Source of the DNA: Gemmatimonadota bacterium
Lineage (GTDB): Bacteria > Gemmatimonadota > Gemmatimonadetes > Longimicrobiales > Gaopeijiaceae
NCBI GenBank assembly: GCA_015492755.1
Contig: WGEM01000022.1
Span: 1-11,683, forward strand
DNA: 11,683 bases
Reading direction: 5' to 3'
In this document: one piece after another, positions 1 to 6,211 of the stretch
Layout of the letters: each line of letters starts with the position of its first letter
Position numbering within the stretch: position 1 is the first letter of the stretch
Notes under the pieces: model-generated
What the model saw: the letters and a program-made list of their open reading frames with translations, nothing else
The model's database searches: none
Told to the model about the DNA's origin: nothing
Made by a program: the position numbers and the translations under genes

Positions 1-1
1 C

Positions 2-556
2 CTCGAAGAGATGCGCGGCGACAACGTGGACCCTGACGAGGTGCCGCCGGGCTACCGTGCCGGCTTCGGCGAGGAGGGTGTGCGGGCGCTGGAGTCGTTC
101 GTCCTGGAGGGCGGGCGGCTCATCACCTTCAGCAGCGCGGGCGACCTCCCCATCAAGACCTTCCACGACTTCCCCGTGGTGAACCTGGTGGAGAACGTCC
201 CCAACACGCGCTTCTGGGCGTACGGATCGACACTTCGCGTGCGGGTGCATGGCGATCACCCTCTGGCGTGGGGGATGCCCGAGAACGCCTACGTGGTCTT
301 CTTCGGTCCCAACCAGGTGTACGGCGTGCGCGGCCTGGATCCCCAGCACCGGGTGAAGCGCGTGGCGTCGTACTGGAAGAAGGACGTGCTCCAGAGCGGG
401 CAGCTGGACGGAGAGGACGTCATCGCCGACAAGGCCGCCATGGTGAGCGTGGACCACGGCGACGGTGAGGTGGTGCTCATCGGCTTCCGCACGCAGCATC
501 GCGCGCAGACGCACGGAACGCTGAAGTTCCTCTTCAACGGGTTGGTGGGCCGGTAG
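2..556 (+). CDS. M14-family zinc carboxypeptidase, C-terminal part (5' truncated)
   Basis: The reading frame is open from the first bases of the window (codons begin at base 2) to a TAG at 554-556, so only the last ~184 residues are present. None of the zinc-binding catalytic core is in view. What is visible is the C-terminal class I glutamine-amidotransferase-like module that follows the peptidase core in many large secreted M14 proteins: a GEEGVRALESFV helix, a GGRLITFSS strand, a segment ending in HPLAWGMP, and the closing QHRAQTHGTLKFLFN region. The match is from memory of M14 proteins in Gemmatimonadota and related bacteria and is convincing by pattern, but the family call rests on the tail alone. 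The gene converges on the SCO gene, with 22 bases between the two stops. It is probably a secreted or periplasmic peptidase unrelated to the respiratory genes beside it. Confidence 0.75.
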   Translation, partial: LEEMRGDNVDPDEVPPGYRAGFGEEGVRALESFVLEGGRLITFSSAGDLPIKTFHDFPVVNLVENVPNTRFWAYGSTLRVRVHGDHPLAWGMPENAYVVFFGPNQVYGVRGLDPQHRVKRVASYWKKDVLQSGQLDGEDVIADKAAMVSVDHGDGEVVLIGFRTQHRAQTHGTLKFLFNGLVGR

Positions 557-572
557 ACGGGCCGGGCGCGGA

Positions 573-590
573 CGGCTCCTACCGGAGCCG
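573..590. terminator. Candidate bidirectional hairpin between convergent genes
   Basis: CGGCTCC (573-579) and GGAGCCG (584-590) form a perfect 7-bp stem with a TACC loop. It overlaps the stop codon of the SCO gene and lies just after the peptidase stop. There is no T-run on either side, so it is not a classical intrinsic terminator. Its position between two convergent genes makes a role in 3' end formation plausible but unproven. Confidence 0.35.
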
Positions 591-1511
591 CCCCGCCAGC
601 TCCACCAGGTGCTGGGGGAGTCCCGTGGATCCGTAGGCGATGGTGCCGTCGGCCTCCACCAGGTAGACCAGCGCGGGGTGGACGATGTCGCCCGTCCTCA
701 GGTCGCGCTCCCGCGCCACGTTCCATGCGTCCAGCGCGCGGTTCACCGCCTCCACCGGTCCGCTCACCACGAAGTCCAGCTCCGGGTCCAGCTCGTACTG
801 CCGCAGGAGCGCCGGGAGGCGGCTCGGTGTGTCGCGCCAGGGATCCAGCGTGAACACGACGATGGAGACGGGCTCTCCGAGTCCCTCCCGCGCGCTGCGG
901 GAGGCGTGCACCACCATGGGGCACACCGTGGCGCAGTGGCCGAAGGCGAAGGTGACGAAGGCGCGCCGGCCCTCCAGGCGCTCCAGCGTGAAGGGTGCGC
1001 CCGTCTGATCCACCAGCCCCGCCATGGCGGAGGCGGGCCACGGCCGATCCAGTCGGGGGTACGTCTCCGGGAGGCCGGTGTCGGCCTCTCCGAAGGGGGT
1101 GGCCGCGGCGAGTTGCTCCAGCGACGGCTCCGGCAACCGGGCGTCCGACACCCGCCATGCCGCCGCGCCGAGCCCCGTGACGATCACGACGCCCGTGCCC
1201 GCCAGAAGTCGCCGTCCCGCGGCGTGGGCGCGGAGGTGGCGGAGCGTGTCGTCCACCTCCCGCTTCCAGCCGGCGTAGAGGGTGAGGAACATCCCCACCG
1301 GCTGGCCCACCAGCAGGAGCCAGCCTTTGGCGTCGGGGAGCCCCGACTCCGTGATGTTGAAGCAGACGGCACGGGCCCGGGCGACCCATTCGGGCACGCC
1401 GGGGACCGCGAAGAGCGCGAAGCCCCACCAGAGCACCGTCACCGCCAGGATGAACCCGGTGGCCCCGAGGGGCCACCGGTCCACCCTGCGGATCAGCGCC
1501 TGTCCCTCCAT
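579..1511 (-). CDS. SCO1/SenC/PrrC-family copper chaperone with three-helix membrane anchor
   Basis: A 310-residue protein, longer than usual SCO proteins (about 200). The C-terminal half (about 160-310) is the thioredoxin-like SCO domain with the CATVC motif (C193 and C197, CxxxC) and the distal copper-ligand histidine H278 in VHPALVYLVEADG. Family knowledge: SCO proteins deliver copper to, or reduce, the CuA site of oxidase subunit II. The N-terminal half holds three hydrophobic segments (about 19-39, 63-81 and 101-118) instead of the usual single anchor, so this is a SCO domain on a small membrane module. It starts 4 bases after the stop of the oxidase subunit I gene and is the last gene of that operon, which fits a role in loading CuA of the neighbouring subunit II. 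The start ATG has only a weak GAGG upstream; translational coupling is likely. Confidence 0.9.
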   Translation of the reverse strand: MEGQALIRRVDRWPLGATGFILAVTVLWWGFALFAVPGVPEWVARARAVCFNITESGLPDAKGWLLLVGQPVGMFLTLYAGWKREVDDTLRHLRAHAAGRRLLAGTGVVIVTGLGAAAWRVSDARLPEPSLEQLAAATPFGEADTGLPETYPRLDRPWPASAMAGLVDQTGAPFTLERLEGRRAFVTFAFGHCATVCPMVVHASRSAREGLGEPVSIVVFTLDPWRDTPSRLPALLRQYELDPELDFVVSGPVEAVNRALDAWNVARERDLRTGDIVHPALVYLVEADGTIAYGSTGLPQHLVELAGRLR

Positions 1512-1515
1512 CGCC

Positions 1516-3270
1516 TCAACCGATCTGCCACATGGCGCTCAGGAGCTTCCAGTTGGCGAAGTAGTACACCACGAACGCCAGCAGGAAGATGAACACCAGG
1601 ATCATGGTCCCGGGCATCATCCCCAGCGCGCCGTGCTCTTCCAGCTCCACCTCCTCGGTGGGCAGCTCGGTGAAGGGACGCGTGTACACGCCCGGCGGAA
1701 CGCTCCCCGCCAGCGCCGCGTCGGTGCAGTCCTCACCCAGCGGCTTGCCGAAGAACACCGAGACCACGGTGATGAGGATGTACATGGCGCCACCGACGGC
1801 CGCCAGAATCCCCCCCAGCGCCATGATGCCCAGCATGAGGTCCACGGCGGGGGAGTAGGCCACCGTGAAGGGCGCTTGCTGGAAGGTGATGTCCCAGTGC
1901 CGCCGCGGCACGCCGAAGGTGCCGGCGAAGGTCATGGCCATGCTGAAGATGAGCATGCCGATACTGAAGACGTACGGCTGCCAGCGCGCCATTCCGTAGA
2001 ACGCCACCCGCTTCCGGAAGATCAGCGGGATCACGTAATAGGTGACGCCCATGAAGGCCATGGCCGTGCCCGCCACCACCGTGGCGTGGAAGTGGCCGGG
2101 AATGCGCAGCGTGTTGTGGGCGATGATGTTGATCTGCTCGGTGCCGAAGGTGACGCCGGTGATGCCGCCCACGAAGCCGAAGACCACCAACGAGAGGCAG
2201 AGCGCGCTGAATCCCGGGTCACCCCAGGGCGCCCGACGGAGCCAGCCGAAGATGCCCTCGGTGAAGCCGCGGAGTCGCATCCCCATCTCCACGCCCGCCG
2301 GTACCGTGAAACCGTGCAGCATGGACGCCAGCACCGCCATGTACATGAAGTACGAGGTGTTCACCACCTTCCAGGCGGGTCCGAAGCCCGGGTCCACCAG
2401 GAGGTGGTGCGCCGACGCCATGGAGATGAAGAGGATGTAGAGGACGAAGGCCGTGCGGCTGATCTTCTCATTCACCACCACGGCGCCCACGGTGAGCGCG
2501 CCCAGCAGATACCAGATGGCCACCATGGCCGCCACGTTGATCTGCTGCGACGAGTGCCCCAGGCCCCACCAGACCAGCCGGTACACCTGGGGGTCCACGG
2601 TCATCCAGTCGGCGTTGATGGACCAGATGAAGGTGGGGATGTAGATGGCGGCGCCGTGGGCCAGCGTGATGGCGGCGATGATGGCGGCGGTGAGGGCGCC
2701 GAAGGTCACCAGCGGAACCGACCCGGTGTAGGTCTTCTCCCGCTTCGCCACCACCAGCGTCGCGAAGAAGAGGCTCACCACCAGGATGGCGCCCACGGCG
2801 AAGAGGATCACGCCGCCGTAGAAGGCCGGGTGCGCGCGGAGCGGCACGTAGGACGTGAAGAGGACGTCCGCCCGTCCGGTGAACATCGTCCACTCCACCA
2901 ACCCCGCGCCCACCACCATGAGCGCGAAGGCCAGCCACCCTACCTTCGGTGCCGCCACCCGGCTGTTCAGGAGCACCGCGCTGGCGAAGTAGAGCACCGC
3001 CATCTCGAAGAACAGGATGAAGAAGATGAGCATATTCATCCCGTGGATGGTGAGCCAGCGGTAGAAGTCCACCGCTTCCAGGAGGTGCACCGCCTGCCAG
3101 CGGGTGAGGAGTACCAGGACCGCCGCGATCCCGCCGATGAGGAGCGCCACGGTGGCCACCACGGCGTTGGCCTTGATGAGCGCGTCGGCGTCCTTGTGGA
3201 CCTTGAGTCCCGTGGTGGGGCAGATGCGGAAGGCGCCCGCTGCCGGGGCGCCGGTGGCCACGTCGCTCAT
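1516..3270 (-). CDS. B-family heme-copper oxidoreductase subunit I, probable nitric oxide reductase (eNOR-like)
   Basis: A 584-residue integral membrane protein with about 13 hydrophobic segments. Seen: low-spin heme ligand H76 (TIHG) and H395; high-spin heme ligand H393 (PGHFHATVV); CuB ligands H239 (GLGHSSQQ) and H288/H289 (SAHHLLVDPG). The helix VI to VII spacing is 49 residues, as in oxidases. FTVPAGVEMGMRLRG followed by IFGWLRRAPWGDP aligns with the matching part of Thermus ba3 oxidase as I remember it, placing it with the B family. The decisive oddity is position +4 from H239: oxygen reductases have the cross-linked tyrosine there (HPxVY), this protein has Q243. No tyrosine sits at the helix VII site used by cbb3 enzymes (I282 at -6 from H288). 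Loss of this tyrosine is a mark of NO reductases, and B-family-derived NORs with CuA are known (eNOR of Rhodothermus, CuANOR of Bacillus azotoformans). Automated tools may call it cytochrome c oxidase subunit I. The ATG overlaps the subunit II stop (ATGA) behind a GGGAGGT site. The heme-copper fold is certain; the NOR function is inferred. Confidence 0.9.
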   Translation of the reverse strand: MSDVATGAPAAGAFRICPTTGLKVHKDADALIKANAVVATVALLIGGIAAVLVLLTRWQAVHLLEAVDFYRWLTIHGMNMLIFFILFFEMAVLYFASAVLLNSRVAAPKVGWLAFALMVVGAGLVEWTMFTGRADVLFTSYVPLRAHPAFYGGVILFAVGAILVVSLFFATLVVAKREKTYTGSVPLVTFGALTAAIIAAITLAHGAAIYIPTFIWSINADWMTVDPQVYRLVWWGLGHSSQQINVAAMVAIWYLLGALTVGAVVVNEKISRTAFVLYILFISMASAHHLLVDPGFGPAWKVVNTSYFMYMAVLASMLHGFTVPAGVEMGMRLRGFTEGIFGWLRRAPWGDPGFSALCLSLVVFGFVGGITGVTFGTEQINIIAHNTLRIPGHFHATVVAGTAMAFMGVTYYVIPLIFRKRVAFYGMARWQPYVFSIGMLIFSMAMTFAGTFGVPRRHWDITFQQAPFTVAYSPAVDLMLGIMALGGILAAVGGAMYILITVVSVFFGKPLGEDCTDAALAGSVPPGVYTRPFTELPTEEVELEEHGALGMMPGTMILVFIFLLAFVVYYFANWKLLSAMWQIG

Positions 3271-3818
3271 TGCGCACCTCCCGCGGGCGTCACGATCACC
3301 TTGCCCACCATGAGATGGTGGCCCACACCGCAGAACTCGTTACAGACGATGCGGTAGTCGCCGGCCTCGGTGGGGGTGACGCGCAGGCCGTAGTCGTAGC
3401 CCGGCACGACCTGGAAGTTCACGTTGAAGGGGTAGAGGTTGAACCCGTGGTTCACGTCCAGCGACGAGAGGTGCAGCGTATACTCCGCACCCTGCTCCAG
3501 CTGGAGGATGGGCGTCCACTGCCACATCTGACCCAGGAGGTACACGTCGCTTCCCGGCGGCGGCGCCACCACAGGGATGCCGTTCTCCGTGCCCACCTGG
3601 TAGTCGGCGATGAACTGCTGGACGCGGGCGAAGTAGTCCTGAGGGTCCACCTTCGCCCGGATGCCGGTGGGGTTCTGTCCCCCGCGCAAGTGCCAGAAGG
3701 GCATCATGGCGAAGAGCACCATGCACCAGATGAAGGCGATGGTGACCCAGACCTTCTCCGACCTGTGCGCGGGCTTCCACCAGACGCCCTGAGGTGGGGT
3801 TACGCCTGTCGTATGCAT
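3267..3818 (-). CDS. Heme-copper oxidase subunit II with CuA site
   Basis: A 183-residue protein with one N-terminal membrane helix (about 22-41) and a periplasmic cupredoxin domain (about 85-180). The full CuA ligand set is present: H124 (DVNHGF), then C159, E161, C163, H167 and M170 in CNEFCGVGHHLM. It therefore accepts single electrons from a soluble donor such as cytochrome c or a cupredoxin and passes them to the low-spin heme of subunit I. The short length and single helix resemble ba3-type subunit II rather than the two-helix aa3 type. A GGGAGG ribosome site lies 4 bases before the ATG. The gene overlaps the downstream subunit I by 4 bases, so the two are translationally coupled. In the heme-copper superfamily, cNOR uses a heme c subunit instead, so a CuA subunit beside a tyrosine-less subunit I is the unusual CuA-NOR arrangement. 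Confidence 0.92.
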   Translation of the reverse strand: MHTTGVTPPQGVWWKPAHRSEKVWVTIAFIWCMVLFAMMPFWHLRGGQNPTGIRAKVDPQDYFARVQQFIADYQVGTENGIPVVAPPPGSDVYLLGQMWQWTPILQLEQGAEYTLHLSSLDVNHGFNLYPFNVNFQVVPGYDYGLRVTPTEAGDYRIVCNEFCGVGHHLMVGKVIVTPAGGAQ

Positions 3819-3830
3819 CGTGCCTCCCGG

Positions 3831-4001
3831 TCAGGGCAGGGTGGCCGTGGGGAGGCGCATCACCTCCACAAGGCCCCATGCGGTGAAGAGGACGAACATC
3901 ACGAGCAGGCCCAGAATGAGGAGAAGGAACGGCCTGTCGTAGAGCCGCTGGAGGAAGGGGATCTCCTCCGGTGGGCCGCTTCCTGGTGCGGGTTCGGTCA
4001 T
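3831..4001 (-). CDS. 56-residue single-helix membrane protein, probable oxidase subunit IIa-like
   Basis: An ATG at 3999-4001 behind CGGAGG opens a 56-codon frame ending in TGA at 3831-3833, 12 bases before the subunit II start. The protein has a polar N-terminus (MTEPAPGSGPPEE), a short basic stretch (LQRLYDR), one strong hydrophobic helix (about 24-45) and a short tail. It has the size, topology and position of the small single-helix accessory subunit of ba3-type oxidases (subunit IIa/CbaD), which is coded next to subunit II. There is no sequence motif that proves the family, so the assignment rests on topology and operon context. It fills an otherwise empty gap with good ribosome sites on both sides, which makes a real gene very likely. 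Confidence 0.8.
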   Translation of the reverse strand: MTEPAPGSGPPEEIPFLQRLYDRPFLLLILGLLVMFVLFTAWGLVEVMRLPTATLP

Positions 4002-4072
4002 CTCTGGCCTCCGAGTGATGGGAACGGGAACGAAACTGGAGTCGCTCGGAACCGCGAGGGGAGGGTCTCGGG

Positions 4073-4085
4073 GGCCGGTCCGGCC
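4073..4085 (-). other. Small GC hairpin between regulator and 56-residue gene
   Basis: GGCCG (4073-4077), a GTC loop and CGGCC (4081-4085) form a 5-bp hairpin, 13 bases past the regulator stop on the transcribed strand. There is no T-run. It could attenuate or stabilise the transcript between the regulator and the oxidase genes. The 97-base gap 4002-4098 holds nothing else I can support; no convincing -35/-10 pair for the oxidase genes is visible there. Confidence 0.25.
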
Positions 4086-4098
4086 GGATGCTGTGGTG

Positions 4099-4518
4099 TC
4101 AGGTCATGGTGGTGGCTCCGCTCTGCGCCAGATCGGCCAGCGTGGTTTCTTTGAAGAAGCGACGCACCTGCGCGGCGGTGGCCTGCCAGCGTTCGTGCGC
4201 CGCACAGGGGTTCGCGTCGGTGCACTCCGCCCGGCCCAGCAGGCAGCGCGAGCCGGCGAGGACGTCATCGAAGAGGTCCACGATCTCGGCCAGCTTCACC
4301 TGTTCGGCGGCGTTTGCCAGTCGGAAGCCGCCGCGGGGGCCCCGGGTGGACTCCAGCAGACCTGCCCGCGCCATGGCGTGGAGGATCTTGGATAGGTAGT
4401 TCCGGGGCACGTCCAGCGCTCCGGCGATGTCGTCCACCCGGGCGAGTTCCGGGCCGTCATGGCGCGCGAGGAAGAGGGCGGCCTTCACGGCGTACACGGC
4501 AGTCTGCGAGAGGATCAC
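4099..4518 (-). CDS. Rrf2-family Fe-S transcriptional regulator (NsrR/IscR-like)
   Basis: A 139-residue protein with the Rrf2 winged helix: N-terminal ILSQTAVYAVKAALFLA, recognition region about 24-50 (VDDIAGALDVPRNYLSKILHAM) and the wing ESTRGPRGGFRLA. Three cysteines in the effector loop, C92, C99 and C105 (CX6CX5C), followed by H108 and W111, match the cluster-binding loop of NsrR and IscR; in IscR the histidine at +3 from the last cysteine is the fourth ligand. It should therefore bind a [4Fe-4S] or [2Fe-2S] cluster and lose or change DNA binding on contact with NO, O2 or iron shortage. It precedes the oxidase genes on the same strand and is divergent from the cytochrome b operon, so it probably controls both. 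I chose the GTG at 4516-4518 because it aligns with the family N-terminus and has GGGAGG 12 bases upstream; an in-frame ATG at 4560 and TTG at 4569 lack a ribosome site. NsrR versus IscR cannot be settled from sequence alone. Confidence 0.85.
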   Translation of the reverse strand: MILSQTAVYAVKAALFLARHDGPELARVDDIAGALDVPRNYLSKILHAMARAGLLESTRGPRGGFRLANAAEQVKLAEIVDLFDDVLAGSRCLLGRAECTDANPCAAHERWQATAAQVRRFFKETTLADLAQSGATTMT

Positions 4519-4548
4519 GGTGTGGTGGGACCTCCCATGGGGCCGGGG

Positions 4549-4576
4549 TTGCCAGTCCATTCCGATCAATTATCAT
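4549..4576 (+). promoter_or_regulatory. Candidate promoter of the cytochrome b operon, probably leaderless
   Basis: TTGCCA (4549-4554) is one base from the sigma70 -35 consensus and lies 16 bases before TATCAT (4571-4576), a good -10 element. Transcription would begin about 7 bases on, at or next to the ATG at 4583. No Shine-Dalgarno sequence precedes this ATG, which fits a leaderless mRNA. This is an AT-rich island in very GC-rich DNA. Confidence 0.55.
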
Positions 4577-4594
4577 GATGATATGAATAATACG
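4567..4594. promoter_or_regulatory. Candidate operator in the divergent control region
   Basis: A perfect 8-bp palindrome ATCATGAT (4572-4579) overlaps the -10 element of the cytochrome b promoter. Around it is a wider imperfect dyad, ATTATCAT on the left and ATGAATAAT on the right, with a one-base bulge. The position between the Rrf2 regulator and the operon it faces is right for a repressor or activator site. It does not match any Rrf2 consensus that I can recall with certainty, so the assignment to this regulator is inference. Confidence 0.4.
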
Positions 4595-6211
4595 GTGACG
4601 GGGCAAGGGGCGCGCCGGAGCGCGGTGACGGCGGTGCAGCGGGTGGGGCGGCGAGCCCTCGCGCGTCTGGACGCCTTCTTCAACCGCCTCTACACGTGGC
4701 GATACAACCCCCTCTACCACACCGGTGCACTGGTGGTGGCCGCCTTCGTGGTGCTGGTGGTGACGGGGCTCTACCTCCTCCTCTTCTACCGCATCAGCGC
4801 GCCCCACGCCTCGGTGGAGCGGGTGGCGGGCCAGGTGTGGCTCGGTCGATGGATCCGGGGGGTGCACCGCTACGCGTCGGACCTGGCGCTGGTGGCCACC
4901 GCGGTGCACGCCTTCCGGATGTTCGTGCAGGATCGCCTGTGGGGACCGCGGGCGCTGGCGTGGATCTCCGGCGTCGTGCTGGTGGGCATCTTCTTCCTGT
5001 GCGGGTGGACGGGCTACGTCATGGTCTGGGACACCTACGGCCAGCTCCTGGCGGCGGAAGGCGCGCGGCTCTTCGATGTCCTGCCGCTCTTCTCCGAGCC
5101 CATCAGCCGCACCTTCGTGGGCGGGGCGCCCATGCCTCGCGCCTTCTTCTTTTTGAACCTCTTCGCCCATATCGCGGTGCCGGTGGGGCTGGCGCTCTTC
5201 CTCTGGATTCACGTCTCGAGGCTGGCGCGTACCTACCTGCTCCCTCCTCGCCCGCTCCTCTGGACCACCGTGGGGCTCCTGGTGGCGCTGGCCGTCCTCT
5301 GGCCTGCGCCGCTGGGGCGGGAAGCCGATCTCCTTCGAGTGCCGGCGGAGATGCCCTTCGACGTGCTCTACGGGTTCTGGATCCCGGTGGTGCGCGCGGT
5401 GCCGGTGGGCGTCTTCTGGGGGTTGGGCCTGGCGGCGGTGGGGTTCCTCATGGCGCTCCCCGTCGTGGCGCGTCCGCCGGAGGAAGCGGCGCCGCCGCCG
5501 TCGTACGTCCATCCCCGGTACTGCACAGGGTGCGAGCAGTGCTACCACGACTGCCCGTACGAGGCCGTCCGCATGGTGCCTCGCACGCAGGTGGAGGGCC
5601 CGGACGCGGAGGGGCGGTCACGGTTCGTGGGGCTCGTGGATCCGGAGAAGTGTGTGAGCTGCGGAATCTGTTCGGGTTCGTGCGCCCCCATGGGTGTGGG
5701 GCCCGCCGGCCGCACCGGACGTGACCAGGTCGCCGAGGTGCGACGCTTCATCGAGGAACGCGCGCCCGGCCCGGAGGACGTGGTGGTGGTGGGTTGCACC
5801 AGGTCGGCGGCGGGCTGGGGCGTCGCCGACGTGGCGGGCGCGCCGGTGTTCGCCGTGGACTGCGCCGGCAGCCTCCACAGCTCGGTGGTGGAATACCTCA
5901 TCCGGGCGGGCGTGGGCGGCGTCCTGGTGGCGGCGTGCCCGCCGCGGGACTGCTGGACCCGCGAGGGGGTGCAGTGGATGGAGGCCAGGCTCTACGAGGG
6001 GCGCGAAGCCGAGCTGAAGGATCGGGTGGACCGACGCCGCCTCCGGGTGGTCTACGCTGCGGAGGCCGAACTTCCGCTCCTGCAACCGAGGGTGGAGCGC
6101 TTCCGGGCACAGATGCGGGCACTGGGGCGGGCACTGGGTGAGCGGACGATCGAGATCGACACCACGTGCGATGTGCCCGAGGTGTCCGTGGCGGAGGAGG
6201 TGGTTCGATGA
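4583..6211 (+). CDS. Cytochrome b (bis-heme) / 2[4Fe-4S] ferredoxin / MvhD-like fusion
   Basis: A 542-residue three-part protein. Residues ~35-295 are membrane-embedded: a cytochrome b N-terminal four-helix domain with two heme pairs, H95/H109 and H196/H210 (each 14 apart), then two more hydrophobic segments. Residues ~308-372 are a bacterial ferredoxin with C314, C317, C320, C324 (CTGCEQCYHDCP) and C357, C360, C363, C367 (CVSCGICSGSC). Residues ~398-515 match the MvhD/FlpD family, which in methanogens links hydrogenase or formate dehydrogenase to heterodisulfide reductase through a [2Fe-2S] cluster; C405, C427 (AVDCAGSLHSS), C452 and C457 (AACPPRDC) remain, though the first cysteine group looks reduced. 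Inferred role: electron transfer between a cytoplasmic donor bound by the MvhD/ferredoxin part and the quinone pool or a partner at the hemes. It is divergent from the NOR-like operon. The start was chosen at the ATG with the promoter immediately upstream; a GTG at 4625 with GGAG before it is an alternative. Confidence 0.88.
   Translation: MNNTVTGQGARRSAVTAVQRVGRRALARLDAFFNRLYTWRYNPLYHTGALVVAAFVVLVVTGLYLLLFYRISAPHASVERVAGQVWLGRWIRGVHRYASDLALVATAVHAFRMFVQDRLWGPRALAWISGVVLVGIFFLCGWTGYVMVWDTYGQLLAAEGARLFDVLPLFSEPISRTFVGGAPMPRAFFFLNLFAHIAVPVGLALFLWIHVSRLARTYLLPPRPLLWTTVGLLVALAVLWPAPLGREADLLRVPAEMPFDVLYGFWIPVVRAVPVGVFWGLGLAAVGFLMALPVVARPPEEAAPPPSYVHPRYCTGCEQCYHDCPYEAVRMVPRTQVEGPDAEGRSRFVGLVDPEKCVSCGICSGSCAPMGVGPAGRTGRDQVAEVRRFIEERAPGPEDVVVVGCTRSAAGWGVADVAGAPVFAVDCAGSLHSSVVEYLIRAGVGGVLVAACPPRDCWTREGVQWMEARLYEGREAELKDRVDRRRLRVVYAAEAELPLLQPRVERFRAQMRALGRALGERTIEIDTTCDVPEVSVAEEVVR

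Noticed and set aside
2270..2310. Apparent replacement of the K-channel lysine by E328 (VPAGVEMG) in subunit I
   Set aside because: The segment aligns with a glutamate in the remembered ba3 sequence (ASLEFAGRLRG), so it is normal for the B family and not evidence of altered proton pathway.
2500..2700. cbb3-type (C-family) oxidase assignment
   Set aside because: There is no CcoO/CcoP partner, a CuA subunit II is present, and the helix VII tyrosine of cbb3 enzymes is not at the expected place.
289..4154. Long open frames on the opposite strand of, or out of frame with, the oxidase operon (for example 1282-3357 and 3270-4154 on +, 289-1476 on -)
   Set aside because: They are rich in Arg, His, Gly and Pro with no hydrophobic pattern or domain, and lie opposite strongly recognisable genes. 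They result from high GC content.
4556..4569. Possible FNR/NnrR-type box before the cytochrome b operon
   Set aside because: The right half ATCAA is perfect but the left half TCCAT matches TTGAT in only 3 of 5 bases.
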